DNA from: Candidatus Magnetominusculus xianensis
Lineage (GTDB): Bacteria > Nitrospirota > Thermodesulfovibrionia > Thermodesulfovibrionales > Magnetobacteriaceae
Direction: 5' to 3'
Length of the DNA stretch: 64,000 nt
Assembly (NCBI GenBank): GCA_001541255.1
Contig: LNQR01000058.1
Location: forward strand, 1 to 64,000
Program-made: the position numbers and the translations under genes
Part shown: positions 45,855 to 55,453 of the stretch, in pieces
Layout: each line of letters begins with the position of its first letter
Position numbering within the stretch: the first letter of the stretch is position 1
Notes under the pieces: generated by a model
Databases searched by the model: none
Told to the model about the DNA's origin: nothing
What the model saw: the letters and a program-made list of their open reading frames with translations, nothing else

Positions 45855-46826
45855 ATGACGAATTTATTGCGTCTTATTGTTTTTGGCGTCTTTGTCATGA
45901 TGGGTTATATCTTAATCAATCCGCATGGATACACGTTTGAAGGCCCAGCCGTTGGGGCAATAATCGGCATTTTGGTGGCAGGCTCAGAGGTTTTCTTAAG
46001 AAGGCTCCGCATGGGTAAGGTAATAGGCGGGCTTATAGGGCTTTTTATAGGTATTGTCATAGCCAAACTTATAACATATCCTATTCGGACACTGATAAAG
46101 GACTATCAGCTCATAACGACTGCCATAGATGCCGTATCATCCTATATTGGCTTATTAATTGGTTTTACAAGGGGCGATAATCTTTCGATTGCCGGTACGG
46201 TGAGGCTTTTCAGGGGACAGGGGGTCGATGAACATCTGAAAATCCTCGATACCAGCGCCATAATCGACGGCAGGATTGCCGATGTCTGCGACACAGGATT
46301 CCTTGACGGTGTGTTTGTCGTTCCGCAGTTTATTCTGCAGGAACTTCAGCACATAGCCGATTCTGCTGATTCCATGAAAAGAAGCCGGGGGCGGCGCGGG
46401 CTTGACGTGCTGCACAGGGTACAAAAACTATCGGGCATCACAGTGAGAATCATCGATGAGGATTTTCCGAAGATAAAAGAGGTGGACTCCAAGCTCGTTG
46501 CCCTGGGCAAGATGTTGAATGCCAAAATCGTAACCACAGACTTCAACCTGAACAAGGTTGCCCAACTGCACGAAGTTCCGGTGTTGAATATTAACGAGCT
46601 GGCAAATGCCCTTAAGCCGGTTGTACTTCCAGGTGAGTTGATGAAGGTGTTTATAATCAAAGAAGGCAAGGAATCCAACCAGGGGGTTGCCTACACGGAC
46701 GACGGTACGATGGTCGTTGTGGAAAGCGCCCGCAAGTTCATCGGCAAAAATGTCGATGTTATAGTAACCAGTGTATTACAGACAACGGCGGGGAGAATGA
46801 TATTCTCCAAGCCCAACACAGAATAG
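45855..46826 (+). CDS. PIN and TRAM domain membrane protein (YacL-like)
   Basis: This 323-residue protein has about four membrane segments in the first 110 residues. A PIN nuclease domain starts at LDTSAIIDGRIADVC near residue 134, with further acidic residues in LQELQ and TTDFNLNK. A C-terminal TRAM RNA-binding domain follows (about residues 255-320). YacL-type proteins are common in Gram-positives and deep-branching lineages; their substrate is unknown. It lies 7 bp before ispD, a frequently seen arrangement. Confidence 0.88.
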   Translation: MTNLLRLIVFGVFVMMGYILINPHGYTFEGPAVGAIIGILVAGSEVFLRRLRMGKVIGGLIGLFIGIVIAKLITYPIRTLIKDYQLITTAIDAVSSYIGLLIGFTRGDNLSIAGTVRLFRGQGVDEHLKILDTSAIIDGRIADVCDTGFLDGVFVVPQFILQELQHIADSADSMKRSRGRRGLDVLHRVQKLSGITVRIIDEDFPKIKEVDSKLVALGKMLNAKIVTTDFNLNKVAQLHEVPVLNINELANALKPVVLPGELMKVFIIKEGKESNQGVAYTDDGTMVVVESARKFIGKNVDVIVTSVLQTTAGRMIFSKPNTE

Positions 46827-46833
46827 TAATAAT

Positions 46834-47529
46834 ATGTATACAACAGCTATAGTGCCAGCGGCAGGGTCGGGCAGCAGATTTGGCTCTGTCACAAATAAGG
46901 TCTTCCACCCCATAGGCGGAAGACCTATTCTGATAAGGGTGCTGGAGATACTTGATACATCATGGACCATCGATGAGGTAATAGTTGTCCTGAAGGACAG
47001 TGACAAGACAGCAGGTCTGGCACTTATCGGGAAAAACGGCATCAGCAAGGTAAAAAAGACTGCCAAAGGCGGCCAGACGCGCCAGGAATCTGTACACAAT
47101 GCCCTTAAACTCATAGACAACAAGGACTCTGTCGTCCTTATACATGACGCCGCCCGGCCTTTTTTATCTCAGGAGCTGATTATCTCAACTGTGCAATCGC
47201 TTGAAGGGTGCGACGGCGTTGTCTCTGCCGTAAGGTTAAAGGATACGATAAAAGAGGTAAAAGACGGCTTTGCGCTAAAAACATTAAACAGAGATACGCT
47301 TGCCGCCGTTGCCACGCCTCAGGTGTTTCACTACGGGGTAATCTTTGATGCCTATGAAAGGGCTGCCGCGCAAGGGCTGAACTTCACCGATGATACATCG
47401 GCTGTAGAGCACTATGGCGGTAGGATTAAGATTATCCCCGGTGACTATAACAACATCAAGATAACCACACCAGAAGACATAGTCTTTGCGGATTACTTAC
47501 TCTCAGCCACTACAAAGCGCCGCAGATGA
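46834..47529 (+). CDS. ispD: 2-C-methyl-D-erythritol 4-phosphate cytidylyltransferase
   Basis: IspD makes CDP-methylerythritol in the non-mevalonate isoprenoid pathway. The 231-residue protein has the CTP-binding motif VPAAGSGSRFGSVTNKVF at the N-terminus, GGQTRQESV near residue 75 and VLIHDAARPF near residue 105. Its stop overlaps the ispF start by 4 bp, so the two successive MEP-pathway steps are coupled. Confidence 0.95.
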   Translation: MYTTAIVPAAGSGSRFGSVTNKVFHPIGGRPILIRVLEILDTSWTIDEVIVVLKDSDKTAGLALIGKNGISKVKKTAKGGQTRQESVHNALKLIDNKDSVVLIHDAARPFLSQELIISTVQSLEGCDGVVSAVRLKDTIKEVKDGFALKTLNRDTLAAVATPQVFHYGVIFDAYERAAAQGLNFTDDTSAVEHYGGRIKIIPGDYNNIKITTPEDIVFADYLLSATTKRRR

Positions 47530-48011
47530 GAACTGGCATAGGGTATGATTCACACCGCCTGACCGAGGGCAGACGGCTGATAATAGGCGGAGTGGAGATT
47601 CCATTTGAAGGAAAGGGCCTTGCCGGGCACTCAGACGCCGACTGCCTTGTCCACAGCATTATAGACGCACTGCTTGGGGCTGCGGGGCTTGGCGATATAG
47701 GAATGATGTTCCCGGATACTGAGGCGCAGTGGAAAGATGCAAACAGTATAGAGCTTCTGCGCGCGGTTGTCAGGCGTATCTCAGAGTGTGGCCTTGAGGT
47801 AACATGGCTTGATTGTGTCGTGATAGCAGAGAGACCACGCCTGAGACCGTATATAGACTCCATGAAACAGGCGATAGCGGCCTCTGGCATCGGAGCTGGG
47901 TTAATTAACATAAAGGCAAAGACAAACGAGACAATGGGTTTTATAGGCCGTGGTGAGGGGATTGCGGCCATTGCAACGTGTTTACTACAGAAGCAGGGCC
48001 TTAAGACGTAA
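47526..48011 (+). CDS. ispF: 2-C-methyl-D-erythritol 2,4-cyclodiphosphate synthase
   Basis: IspF cyclises CDP-methylerythritol 2-phosphate. The 161-residue protein has the zinc-binding GIGYDSHRL at the N-terminus and GHSDADCLVHSIIDALLGA near residue 38. The TNETMGFIGRGEGIAAIA segment is near the C-terminus. Length is standard. It is the last gene of the PIN/TRAM-ispD-ispF run; no clear terminator follows. Confidence 0.96.
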   Translation: MRTGIGYDSHRLTEGRRLIIGGVEIPFEGKGLAGHSDADCLVHSIIDALLGAAGLGDIGMMFPDTEAQWKDANSIELLRAVVRRISECGLEVTWLDCVVIAERPRLRPYIDSMKQAIAASGIGAGLINIKAKTNETMGFIGRGEGIAAIATCLLQKQGLKT

Positions 48012-48043
48012 TTTGTAAAAAGGGCAACTGAAAAATTCTTCAC

Positions 48044-48073
48044 TTGACAGTGTGAAATCCCATTAGTTAGCAT
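48044..48073 (+). promoter_or_regulatory. Possible promoter for the PAS kinase
   Basis: TTGACA (48044-48049) and a weak TAGCAT (48068-48073) are 18 bases apart. Transcription would begin near 48080, at or just before the first possible start codon. Confidence 0.35.
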
Positions 48074-48079
48074 AACAAA

Positions 48080-50101
48080 GTGGCAGCTTTCGAAATGTGG
48101 ACAGATCGGAGTAATGGGGTAAATGTGGAACAAGGCTACGATTATCGATCGAAACCTGTAGTTTTTGCTGCCGTAGTGGTATTGTCGATAGGTGTATCCG
48201 AATATCTTGTAATGTTACTTCTTGAGAGATTTAAAATAATACGTTACAGAGACATTATCGACGCAGTGACGCTGTCTCTTATCATTTCTCCTGTTCTTTA
48301 CTATATCATATTTAATCCGATGCGAGAGAAAATCAATAGAATCAAGAACTTGTTGGAAGATAAGGACAGGTTGAATGATTCTTTATCGCGGCAGGCATCA
48401 ATATATAACGAGTTACAATTCGAATACAGGTTTCTCCTTGATACTCTTCCAGATATAGTATATAAAATTGATGCAAATGGCAATTTCACCTTTGTCAACA
48501 ATGCCATCACACGCTTAGGCTATACCCCAGAGGACATCATTGGAAGGCACTTTAGTGTGTTAATAGATCAGGACGAGGTAGATTTAATCAGCAGTGCGAG
48601 TGTCTTGTCAAATTATCAAAACAAGGCAACCGGCGATGATGCCGCGCCAAAGCTCATAGATGAAAGAAGAACCGGCAACAGGTGTACGCGCGGATTAGAA
48701 GTGCATTTAGTTAAAAGACATGCAACAAGTAAAGATGAACTAATTGTTGGTGAAATAAGCAGCTCCGGTATTTATCAGCTTGACGCCGATGCAAGCAAGA
48801 AAGCGTACACTGGCTCGTTAGGGCTGATAAAGACACATAAATACGCAGGAACATCTGGCGTAATAAGAGATATCACAAAGAGATACAATGAGATAGATAG
48901 TATGGTAAACATTAAAAATATGCTTGAGGATATAACACAGGGGATGTCTCTTGGTATAAGTCTTTTAACAGACGACAGTGTGATATTATGGGCAAACAAA
49001 ACGGCAGAGAGACATGCCGGCCGTACATTACAGGAAATGATAGGAAGGTACTGTAACGAAATACTTCACCAGCACGATGAGCCTTGTGACTCTCAGTTTC
49101 ACCCGTGTCCATTACACGAAGTTAAAGAGACCGGTAAACCATCATTGAAGCTGCATACACATTTCGATAACGACGGCAATAAGAGATATATAGAAGTTAC
49201 AGCGTATCCCATCACTGAAAGCGATACGGGCGTAGTCAGATATATCCATGTAACAAATGACATAACGGACAAGCATATGCTGCAGGAGGAGCTTAAACAC
49301 AAGAATGCTATGCTTAATGAGATAAATACGAGTCTCGGAAAACTTGTCGATGACAAGGTGGCTGAAATAAGGCATAAGGAACAGTTGTTGATTCAACAGT
49401 CCAAGATGGCGGCCATGGGCGAGATGATGCAGATGATAGCCCATCAGTGGTATCAGCCCCTAAACGCCATAAGCTTAAATGTGCAGGATATAAAAGATGC
49501 TTATGAATACGGTGAGCTTGACCAGAAATACATGGAAGAGGTTGTCGATATAACATTGACTCAGGTAAACTTTATGGCAAAGACTATAGATGATTTCAGA
49601 AACTTTTATACGCTTTCAAAAAAGAAAGTCCGTTTCGATGTAAAAAATAACATAGAGGTACTATTTTCGATGTTTGCTCAGGTGTTCAAGAAAATCGATA
49701 TAGATATTTCTATAATGGCAAGTTCAGATGTGCTTATGTTCATAGATGGATACCCAAATGAATTCAAGCATGTGATACTCAACATGTTGAATAATTCAAA
49801 AGACGCTATTACCACCCAGCCTCACCTACAAGGGCGGATAGAAATCAATATCTACAATAATGAACAGAGAGATAAAGTTCTGATTTCAATAAAGGACAAC
49901 GGTGGTGGCATTCCGGCCCATATAATAGAGAGAATATTCGATCCCTATTTTACGACAAAAGATATGAAAGGTACTGGTGTCGGACTGTACATGTCAAAAA
50001 CGATAATTGAGACACATATGGGTGGTACTCTGACGGTTACAAACGTGGAGGGAGGAACTGAGTTTATAATCACTTTAGATGTGGCAGGCACATTGGATTG
50101 A
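48080..50101 (+). CDS. Membrane PAS-domain histidine kinase
   Basis: This sensor kinase of about 670 residues has two membrane helices near residues 25-80, a PAS domain (LPDIVYKIDANGNFTFVNNA near residue 133) and a second PAS-like domain with Cys-rich PCDSQFHPCPLHEV, a possible metal or redox site. The kinase core has LLIQQSKMAAMGEM, phospho-His in MIAHQWYQPLNAIS, N-box NMLNNSKDA, G1 DNGGGI and G2 MKGTGVGLYMSKTI. The start may be GTG 48080 or ATG 48095; neither has a clear ribosome site. No response regulator is adjacent, so it is an orphan kinase. Confidence 0.9.
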   Translation: MAAFEMWTDRSNGVNVEQGYDYRSKPVVFAAVVVLSIGVSEYLVMLLLERFKIIRYRDIIDAVTLSLIISPVLYYIIFNPMREKINRIKNLLEDKDRLNDSLSRQASIYNELQFEYRFLLDTLPDIVYKIDANGNFTFVNNAITRLGYTPEDIIGRHFSVLIDQDEVDLISSASVLSNYQNKATGDDAAPKLIDERRTGNRCTRGLEVHLVKRHATSKDELIVGEISSSGIYQLDADASKKAYTGSLGLIKTHKYAGTSGVIRDITKRYNEIDSMVNIKNMLEDITQGMSLGISLLTDDSVILWANKTAERHAGRTLQEMIGRYCNEILHQHDEPCDSQFHPCPLHEVKETGKPSLKLHTHFDNDGNKRYIEVTAYPITESDTGVVRYIHVTNDITDKHMLQEELKHKNAMLNEINTSLGKLVDDKVAEIRHKEQLLIQQSKMAAMGEMMQMIAHQWYQPLNAISLNVQDIKDAYEYGELDQKYMEEVVDITLTQVNFMAKTIDDFRNFYTLSKKKVRFDVKNNIEVLFSMFAQVFKKIDIDISIMASSDVLMFIDGYPNEFKHVILNMLNNSKDAITTQPHLQGRIEINIYNNEQRDKVLISIKDNGGGIPAHIIERIFDPYFTTKDMKGTGVGLYMSKTIIETHMGGTLTVTNVEGGTEFIITLDVAGTLD

Positions 50102-50176
50102 CATAATATTGGATTTTACTGTTCAGTACCTAAGTTTACAATCAGGTTATGGGAAAAATCAAAGGTTTTGCCCTGA

Positions 50177-51109
50177 CTATCCGGAGCTTGTTGGTTTGTC
50201 GATATTTTGATTGTGAGCTTTTAAGTTCGTCAGATGGCGACTCAGATCGCCTTCAGAGACAAGCTGCTCGTTGGTGAAATATTTTCCAAGTGGATTCTGG
50301 CTTTTTTGCTGCTGCCAGACAAGCATATTACACTGAAACGGCGTAATCAATTTTAAGCGGACAAGGGCGTCACCGAGGCGTTCACCGCGGTTGCGGCTTT
50401 TCATAATCTCAAGGATTTTCGCTTCAGTCAACCATCCCCATCTTGCAGCAATCTCACCGATGCGCTGTCTCTGCTTTGTCTGCCATACGATTGAGGCTAT
50501 CAGGTCTTTCCAGGCCACAACACCGGAATAGTATAAGTATTCACCAATGCGGAGTTTTCGCTTTGGTACAGACTTTTGCTGATATGAATACGATGATGTC
50601 TTTTGTGAATCTATGGTAGCATAGGCCGCCTTCTGTGTAAACCCATAATTACCTGCAACATTGCTTTGAGCGGCAGTTTGCTGTGTGTCCTGCCACGTGG
50701 AACCACCATAATAAGTATTTGTTTTCCACGTAGCGCCAGAACTTTCTTTTGCAGTGGTCTGAGTAGTTTTTTGCGCAGTGCTTTGCCATGTCTTTGCGGT
50801 GTAATCCTTGCGCTGAGTGCTTTCACCGTATGTGCTGTAATTAGTCTTGAACCTGAAACCGCCTTCTCTAAGCTTCAGATATTTTGTTAATTTCTCATAG
50901 GCGTCTGCAACCACCCTGAAATCGCTGCCCGTACCGGCCTGAATGCTATCGCCCAGAGCGGCAATCCTGTCGGGATGTGTGGCAAGGGCCATCTTGCGAT
51001 AAGCGCTTTTGACACCGGAAGGCTGGATGTACTCAAGAAACTGCCTGTCTATCCTTACTTCCTTGCCAAACAGCACCCTGCAAGCATCATATAAATCTAA
51101 TTCATTCAT
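50177..51109 (-). CDS. J-domain protein with MshEN-like C-terminal region
   Basis: This 310-residue protein has an N-terminal J-like domain (about residues 1-75) with the HPD motif in MALATHPDRIAALG, so it should stimulate a DnaK-type chaperone. A Gln/Thr/Ser-rich linker (about 90-180) follows. The C-terminal region (about 185-295) contains short repeats such as RIGEIAARWGWLTEAKILEI and ERLGDALVRLKLI that resemble the MshEN/GspE N-terminal motif, known in some ATPases to bind cyclic di-GMP. That resemblance is by eye. It lies alone, facing the PAS kinase. Confidence 0.75.
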   Translation of the reverse strand: MNELDLYDACRVLFGKEVRIDRQFLEYIQPSGVKSAYRKMALATHPDRIAALGDSIQAGTGSDFRVVADAYEKLTKYLKLREGGFRFKTNYSTYGESTQRKDYTAKTWQSTAQKTTQTTAKESSGATWKTNTYYGGSTWQDTQQTAAQSNVAGNYGFTQKAAYATIDSQKTSSYSYQQKSVPKRKLRIGEYLYYSGVVAWKDLIASIVWQTKQRQRIGEIAARWGWLTEAKILEIMKSRNRGERLGDALVRLKLITPFQCNMLVWQQQKSQNPLGKYFTNEQLVSEGDLSRHLTNLKAHNQNIDKPTSSG

Positions 51110-51159
51110 GCTGCCTACCTGTGGATATAATAAATAGTTTAAAGTTATTTGTCAAGATA

Positions 51160-52077
51160 TTATACCAAAGCACTTTTAAACATAGAACTTTTATATCCAT
51201 TAACAGTTCTGTGAATATCAGCCGCAGTAGACAGCAGGGTCTCAGCATTTTTTAATTCAAGCATATTTGGGCCGTCACAGAGGGCCTTGTCCGGGTCTGG
51301 ATGTATCTCAAGAAACAAGCCGGAAGCGCCCGCTGCAACACCGGCAAGTGCAAGCGTCGGGACAAATTCCCTCTGACCGCTTGAGCTGTCACCGCTGCCA
51401 CCCGGAAGCTGGACACTGTGCGTTGCATCAAAAATTACCTTACAGCCAAATGAACTCATAATCGGTATCGACCTGAAATCCACAACGAGATTGTTATAGC
51501 CAAAGGTTGTACCTCGTTCAGTCAGCAAAAATGGACCGCTTCCTGCTGAGTTCAATTTAGCAAGGATGTTTTTAACATCCCAGGGGGCAAGGAATTGCCC
51601 TTTTTTTACATTTACTGCCCGCCCAGTCCTGGACGCAGTTGTAAGAAGGTCTGTCTGTCTGCACAAAAAGGCCGGTATCTGAAGTAAATCCACTACAGCA
51701 GCGGCCTCCTTTGCCTCCTCAGGTGAATGTACATCTGTGGTAACACACAGCTTAAATATCTTTCTTACCTCATCAAGTAGTTCAAGTCCTTTTTTCATTG
51801 AATCTTTTCTTATGTCATCGAATTCACTGAGCCTGTCGGCACTGTCATCGGCTGCAAGGCTGCCAAGCCCGCGGTAGCCCTTTAGTGACGTCCTGTTTGC
51901 CTTATCATATGAACTTTTAAATATAAATGAAAGGCCAAGCCTGCCGCAAATTTCACTGAGGGTCCGAGCTGTTTCCATGACTATTTCCCTTGTCTCAATT
52001 ACACAGGGCCCGGCGATTATAATGAGTTTGCCGTTATTTAATATATTTTCGATATCCATAAGCTCTGCTGCCTCCAT
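51160..52077 (-). CDS. kdsA: 3-deoxy-8-phosphooctulonate synthase
   Basis: KdsA condenses arabinose 5-phosphate and PEP to Kdo 8-phosphate for LPS. The 305-residue protein has IIAGPCVIET near residue 20, whose Cys marks the metal-dependent class (the metal-independent E. coli type has Asn). It also has FKSSYDKANRTS near residue 53, LTERGTTFGYNNLVVDFR near residue 185 and IHPDPDKALCDGPNML near residue 260. It appears monocistronic. kdsC lies 8 kb away on the same strand. Confidence 0.95.
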   Translation of the reverse strand: MEAAELMDIENILNNGKLIIIAGPCVIETREIVMETARTLSEICGRLGLSFIFKSSYDKANRTSLKGYRGLGSLAADDSADRLSEFDDIRKDSMKKGLELLDEVRKIFKLCVTTDVHSPEEAKEAAAVVDLLQIPAFLCRQTDLLTTASRTGRAVNVKKGQFLAPWDVKNILAKLNSAGSGPFLLTERGTTFGYNNLVVDFRSIPIMSSFGCKVIFDATHSVQLPGGSGDSSSGQREFVPTLALAGVAAGASGLFLEIHPDPDKALCDGPNMLELKNAETLLSTAADIHRTVNGYKSSMFKSALV

Positions 52078-52115
52078 CTTTAATAATATGGCTTTAATAA
52101 TATGGCATTAAATAG

Positions 52116-52149
52116 AAGAGGGGCTGACTTTTTCGGGTCAGCCCCTCTT
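52116..52149 (-). terminator. Terminator-like hairpin after the porin gene
   Basis: A perfect 13-bp stem (52116-52128 with 52137-52149) encloses an 8-base loop. It sits after the minus-strand porin stop and 40 bp before kdsA. U-runs on either side are short, so it may work mainly as a stable 3' end or block to readthrough. Confidence 0.75.
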
Positions 52150-52197
52150 TACTATGTGTGCCTAAGCGCAGCGTTTTATGTACTGCGCTATGTTCAA

Positions 52198-53787
52198 CTA
52201 GAAGTTCAACTGAATGCCATTTCTTATGGCATACGCGTTGTCTCTTGAGTAGGTATAGGTGTTGTAGCTGGTAGCCGGGGATGAAGCGTTTACGTATGTG
52301 GTATGGCTGGTTCTGTAGTCATACGCTGCGCCTGTCCACATATAGCCGCCCTCTACCCAATACTTCAGGTTCTTTGCGAATGCATAGGTAACCTTCGCAT
52401 CGAGTTCCCATCCGAGGTCTCTTGACATGTTAGGATTGTAAGGGATGCCTGCGATAAATCCGCCTGCATCATTAAGAGCAACTGCCTTTGCTGCATACAG
52501 CCAGTACAGGTATGCTTCGGCGCTGATCTGCTTCGTGATTTCAACCTTGGCTCCGCCCTTTACATACAGGGTATTGGCGAGACCTGTGCTGATTCCGCCA
52601 GCTGCTGACTTTACACGATACTCATATACGTATGTGTAGTGCTGGTCGTTTCCTAACGAGGTTACGAATGTGTTGATGTCGCTGCCAGTGTCATCGCCTG
52701 CCTTACCGCTGCCATATGCAAATTCACCGGTAAGTTTTACTGGTCCAACTTTGTAGTCTAAGCCTGCCAGTGCCGCCCAGCCTCTGAAACGTCCATTGTC
52801 CTGACCAGGTGCGTTGCGTACCCATTTACCAGTCTGGAATTCAAGATCGCCTCTTAAGGTTGCTGCGCTGATCTGTACATCGCCGCGAATACCAAAGTTC
52901 CAAAGATGTGCATTGTCGTTAAATGTAGGACCGCCAGCAACTGGGGTGCTTGAGGTTATGGACTGGTCGTTAACTGCTGTTACATCGGCGCTTACGTTGT
53001 AGCTGCTGCCTTTGTAAGTAGCTAATAATACATATGCATCTGCATCGTTAGCCAATCCGGTACCACCAGGGGTAGCTGCAGCAGTCTGGGCTCCATATAC
53101 GCTGGTTGAGCCCGTGCCTTCTCTGAACTTGGCTGTTAATGCGCCAATGTGGAAGTTCTTCGTAGGGTTAACCCATACTACGATAGCATCGTCACCATAT
53201 CTTGTGTGGTCAAAAAACAGGCCGTTGCCAAGCATAAGGAGCTGATGTCCAACCTTAATGCCGTACATCGGCTGTTCGTACTTAATCCATGCCTGACGGA
53301 TGTACATGGTTCCAACTTTTGAGTTACCGCTCTGGTATATGCCGGTTGAGCCACTGCCAGCGGCGCCTGTAGTCGTGTCAGCGCCCGTGTTACCCCATGT
53401 CCATACGTCTGAGGTGTTTGCGGTGCCGGACTCTAACTCAACAAAGCCCTCTACGCTGTCCGATACCTTTGCGTCCAAACTAACCCTTACCCTGCCATCA
53501 TAATATGCCTGATGGTCATTGTTTGGGGTTATTGGGCCGCTGTTCCTGGAGACCGTTACTCCGAAAGGGGATACGATCCTCGAACTGTAGTACTGATTTC
53601 CGTCATTTAACTGGTTGTATCTGTTGTGGGTATACTCACCCCTGAACCTTATCTCTCCACCAATCGTTATCTTGGTGTTGCCCTTAGCCACTACGGCTGT
53701 GTCTGATGGTGCGTCGGCAGCGTATGCGGCCAGTGCGAAACTGAGCGCGAACACCATCGCCATAACTACCACTGCGAGCTTCTTCAA
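52198..53787 (-). CDS. Outer-membrane porin-like beta-barrel protein
   Basis: This 529-residue protein starts MKKLAVVVMAMVFALSFALA, a Sec signal with likely cleavage after AYA (about residue 23). The mature part is rich in alternating Gly, Tyr, Thr and Asn strands, typical of porins, and ends in Phe (IRNGIQLNF), the outer-membrane barrel signature. I cannot assign a substrate. The start is a TTG with GGAGGG 7 bases upstream; no ATG fits the signal peptide. A 700-bp gene-free region precedes it. Confidence 0.85.
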   Translation of the reverse strand: MKKLAVVVMAMVFALSFALAAYAADAPSDTAVVAKGNTKITIGGEIRFRGEYTHNRYNQLNDGNQYYSSRIVSPFGVTVSRNSGPITPNNDHQAYYDGRVRVSLDAKVSDSVEGFVELESGTANTSDVWTWGNTGADTTTGAAGSGSTGIYQSGNSKVGTMYIRQAWIKYEQPMYGIKVGHQLLMLGNGLFFDHTRYGDDAIVVWVNPTKNFHIGALTAKFREGTGSTSVYGAQTAAATPGGTGLANDADAYVLLATYKGSSYNVSADVTAVNDQSITSSTPVAGGPTFNDNAHLWNFGIRGDVQISAATLRGDLEFQTGKWVRNAPGQDNGRFRGWAALAGLDYKVGPVKLTGEFAYGSGKAGDDTGSDINTFVTSLGNDQHYTYVYEYRVKSAAGGISTGLANTLYVKGGAKVEITKQISAEAYLYWLYAAKAVALNDAGGFIAGIPYNPNMSRDLGWELDAKVTYAFAKNLKYWVEGGYMWTGAAYDYRTSHTTYVNASSPATSYNTYTYSRDNAYAIRNGIQLNF

Positions 53788-54489
53788 TTTTCAGCCCTCC
53801 ATTTACATCTCTTATAACGAGATTTTTCCTCTGCCGATGGCAGAATTAATAATGATTATTCAATTCCCTATATGCCTTGCTTCAACCTGCTACGGTTTTA
53901 AACACCACCTCCCTCGTTCTTGTTTTACACTCTAACTCTGTACTGTGCCTCCTTATATATCCTTTCATCTGTCCTTTTCCCATTTCCCTTTATAACCCCT
54001 TACACTACTTTTTTACCAGCCCCTGCCCGCCATGCTCTGCTACCTGGCACCTGGCTACCTACCAGCCGCCAAACAGGGCTTCATCCTTACCTAAACATAC
54101 ATGCAATTTATATACCAACCCACAACATCCGCTAAAGAATGGCATCTACACATATTCTACACCGCGTCTGCCCCAGGCTTTTGTTGTAATTTTACAACAA
54201 CCTGTGCAACTCCGACACATCAAAACATGTCTGTGCCAGCGCTTGTGCGATGCCTGCCCTATGTTTACTGTATTTTTTCTATTGTTCATAGTTCTGCTTC
54301 TTGTCATTATCTACTTGTCGCCGCACTGAATATTGCCTCACGGAGAAAAAATACCCTCTTGTTTGCTGAACAGAAACAAACGACGATTGACCTATCTCTC
54401 GTTTATAAACCGATTATACTTAAATGAAATATAAAAAAGCAAGTATTTTTTACCGCATTGGCAGTGGTTATAAAGATTGTCGGACTTGT
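53788..54489. other. 702-bp gene-poor region upstream of the porin
   Basis: This stretch between the porin and recR holds no convincing gene. The plus strand is C-rich, and open frames there are low-complexity (Pro/Leu/Ser/Cys) without start signals. A small hairpin CTGCC-ATC-GGCAG near 53837-53849 and short imperfect repeats of CACCTGG type near 54040-54060 are present. It may contain the porin promoter and a long leader, but no certain boxes were found. Confidence 0.45.
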
Positions 54490-55089
54490 CTATAGCGGCC
54501 TTCTGCCTTCTATGGATTTCCCCAATGTGACTTCGTCGGCAAACTCAATATCCCCGCCCATTGGAAGTCCATAGGCAATCCTTGTTACGACTATGTCTAA
54601 CGGACGCAGAATACCAGCGATGTATTGAGCAGTCATCTCCCCTTTCGTATTTGGGTTCGTGGCAAGAATTACCTCCCCTACCGCATTGTCTTTGATACGG
54701 GCAAGCAGTTCGTTTATTTTAAGCCTGTCGGGGGTTATCCCGTCAATGGGCGACAGCGCCCCCAGAAGTACGTGGTAAAGACCGCTGAAGGAGCGGCTCC
54801 TTTCAACTACGACTATATTGCCCGGCTCTTCTACAACACAAATCTTTGTATTGTCCCTAGACGTATCGCTGCAAATTGCGCAGAGTTCAGACTCTGTAAC
54901 ATTAAAACAGGACTTGCAAAATCCAGCCTTTTCTTTTACGCTGATTATAGCCTCTGCTATGGACAAGGCATCAGCCTTTGGCATATTCAGAATAAAAAAG
55001 GCCAGTTTTTGGGCTGTCCTCCTGCCAATGCCTGGTAAACGGCAGAGTTCGTTTATAAGGGTGTCAATAATGCCTTGCGCTTCAGACAC
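54490..55089 (-). CDS. recR: Recombination protein RecR
   Basis: RecR works with RecF and RecO to load RecA on gapped DNA. The 199-residue protein has the helix-hairpin-helix start LINELCRLPGIGRRTAQKLA, a zinc finger (CKSCFNVTESELCAICSD near residue 57) and a Toprim domain (KICVVEEPGNIVVVERS near residue 83). Position 3 bp after the ybaB gene is the classic dnaX-ybaB-recR arrangement. Confidence 0.96.
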   Translation of the reverse strand: MSEAQGIIDTLINELCRLPGIGRRTAQKLAFFILNMPKADALSIAEAIISVKEKAGFCKSCFNVTESELCAICSDTSRDNTKICVVEEPGNIVVVERSRSFSGLYHVLLGALSPIDGITPDRLKINELLARIKDNAVGEVILATNPNTKGEMTAQYIAGILRPLDIVVTRIAYGLPMGGDIEFADEVTLGKSIEGRRPL

Positions 55090-55091
55090 AA

Positions 55092-55433
55092 TTATTTCCC
55101 GAAGAAATTTGAGATATCAGGCATTCCAGGGATTTGAAGGCCGCCTGTCACCTTAGACATCTCATCGTGTACCTGCTCCTGCGCCCTTTTAATTGCCTCA
55201 TTGCACGCTGCAACGACGAGGTCCTGGAGCATTTCTACGTCGTCGGGGTTTACGACTTCCTTGTCGATTGCAATAGAGATGAGCGCCCCTGTGCCGTTTG
55301 CCACGGCTGTGACCATGCCGCCGCCTGAGCTGGCCTCCGCTGTTTTCTGGGCGGCGTCTTCCTGCATTTTCATCATTCTTTCCTGGAGTTTTTGCGCCTC
55401 TTTCATGAGATTTCCAAGCATCTTCTTTGACAT
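55092..55433 (-). CDS. YbaB/EbfC nucleoid-associated protein
   Basis: This 113-residue dimeric DNA-binding protein of the YbaB/EbfC family has an N-terminal coiled helix (LGNLMKEAQKLQERMMKMQ), a central strand region (GGMVTAVANGTGALISIAID) and the C-terminal segment LQIPGMPDISNFF. It lies between dnaX and recR, as in most bacteria. It has ATG with GGAGG upstream. Confidence 0.94.
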   Translation of the reverse strand: MSKKMLGNLMKEAQKLQERMMKMQEDAAQKTAEASSGGGMVTAVANGTGALISIAIDKEVVNPDDVEMLQDLVVAACNEAIKRAQEQVHDEMSKVTGGLQIPGMPDISNFFGK

Positions 55434-55453
55434 AGTTCCTCCTTCGTTATCTG

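Noticed and set aside
47510..48133. Long minus-strand open frame opposite ispF
   Set aside because: Shadow of ispF, without motifs or start signals.
53877..54329. Plus-strand frame in the region upstream of the porin
   Set aside because: Composition is Pro/Leu/Cys/Thr-rich and non-globular, has no ribosome site, and follows the C-rich strand bias of the region.
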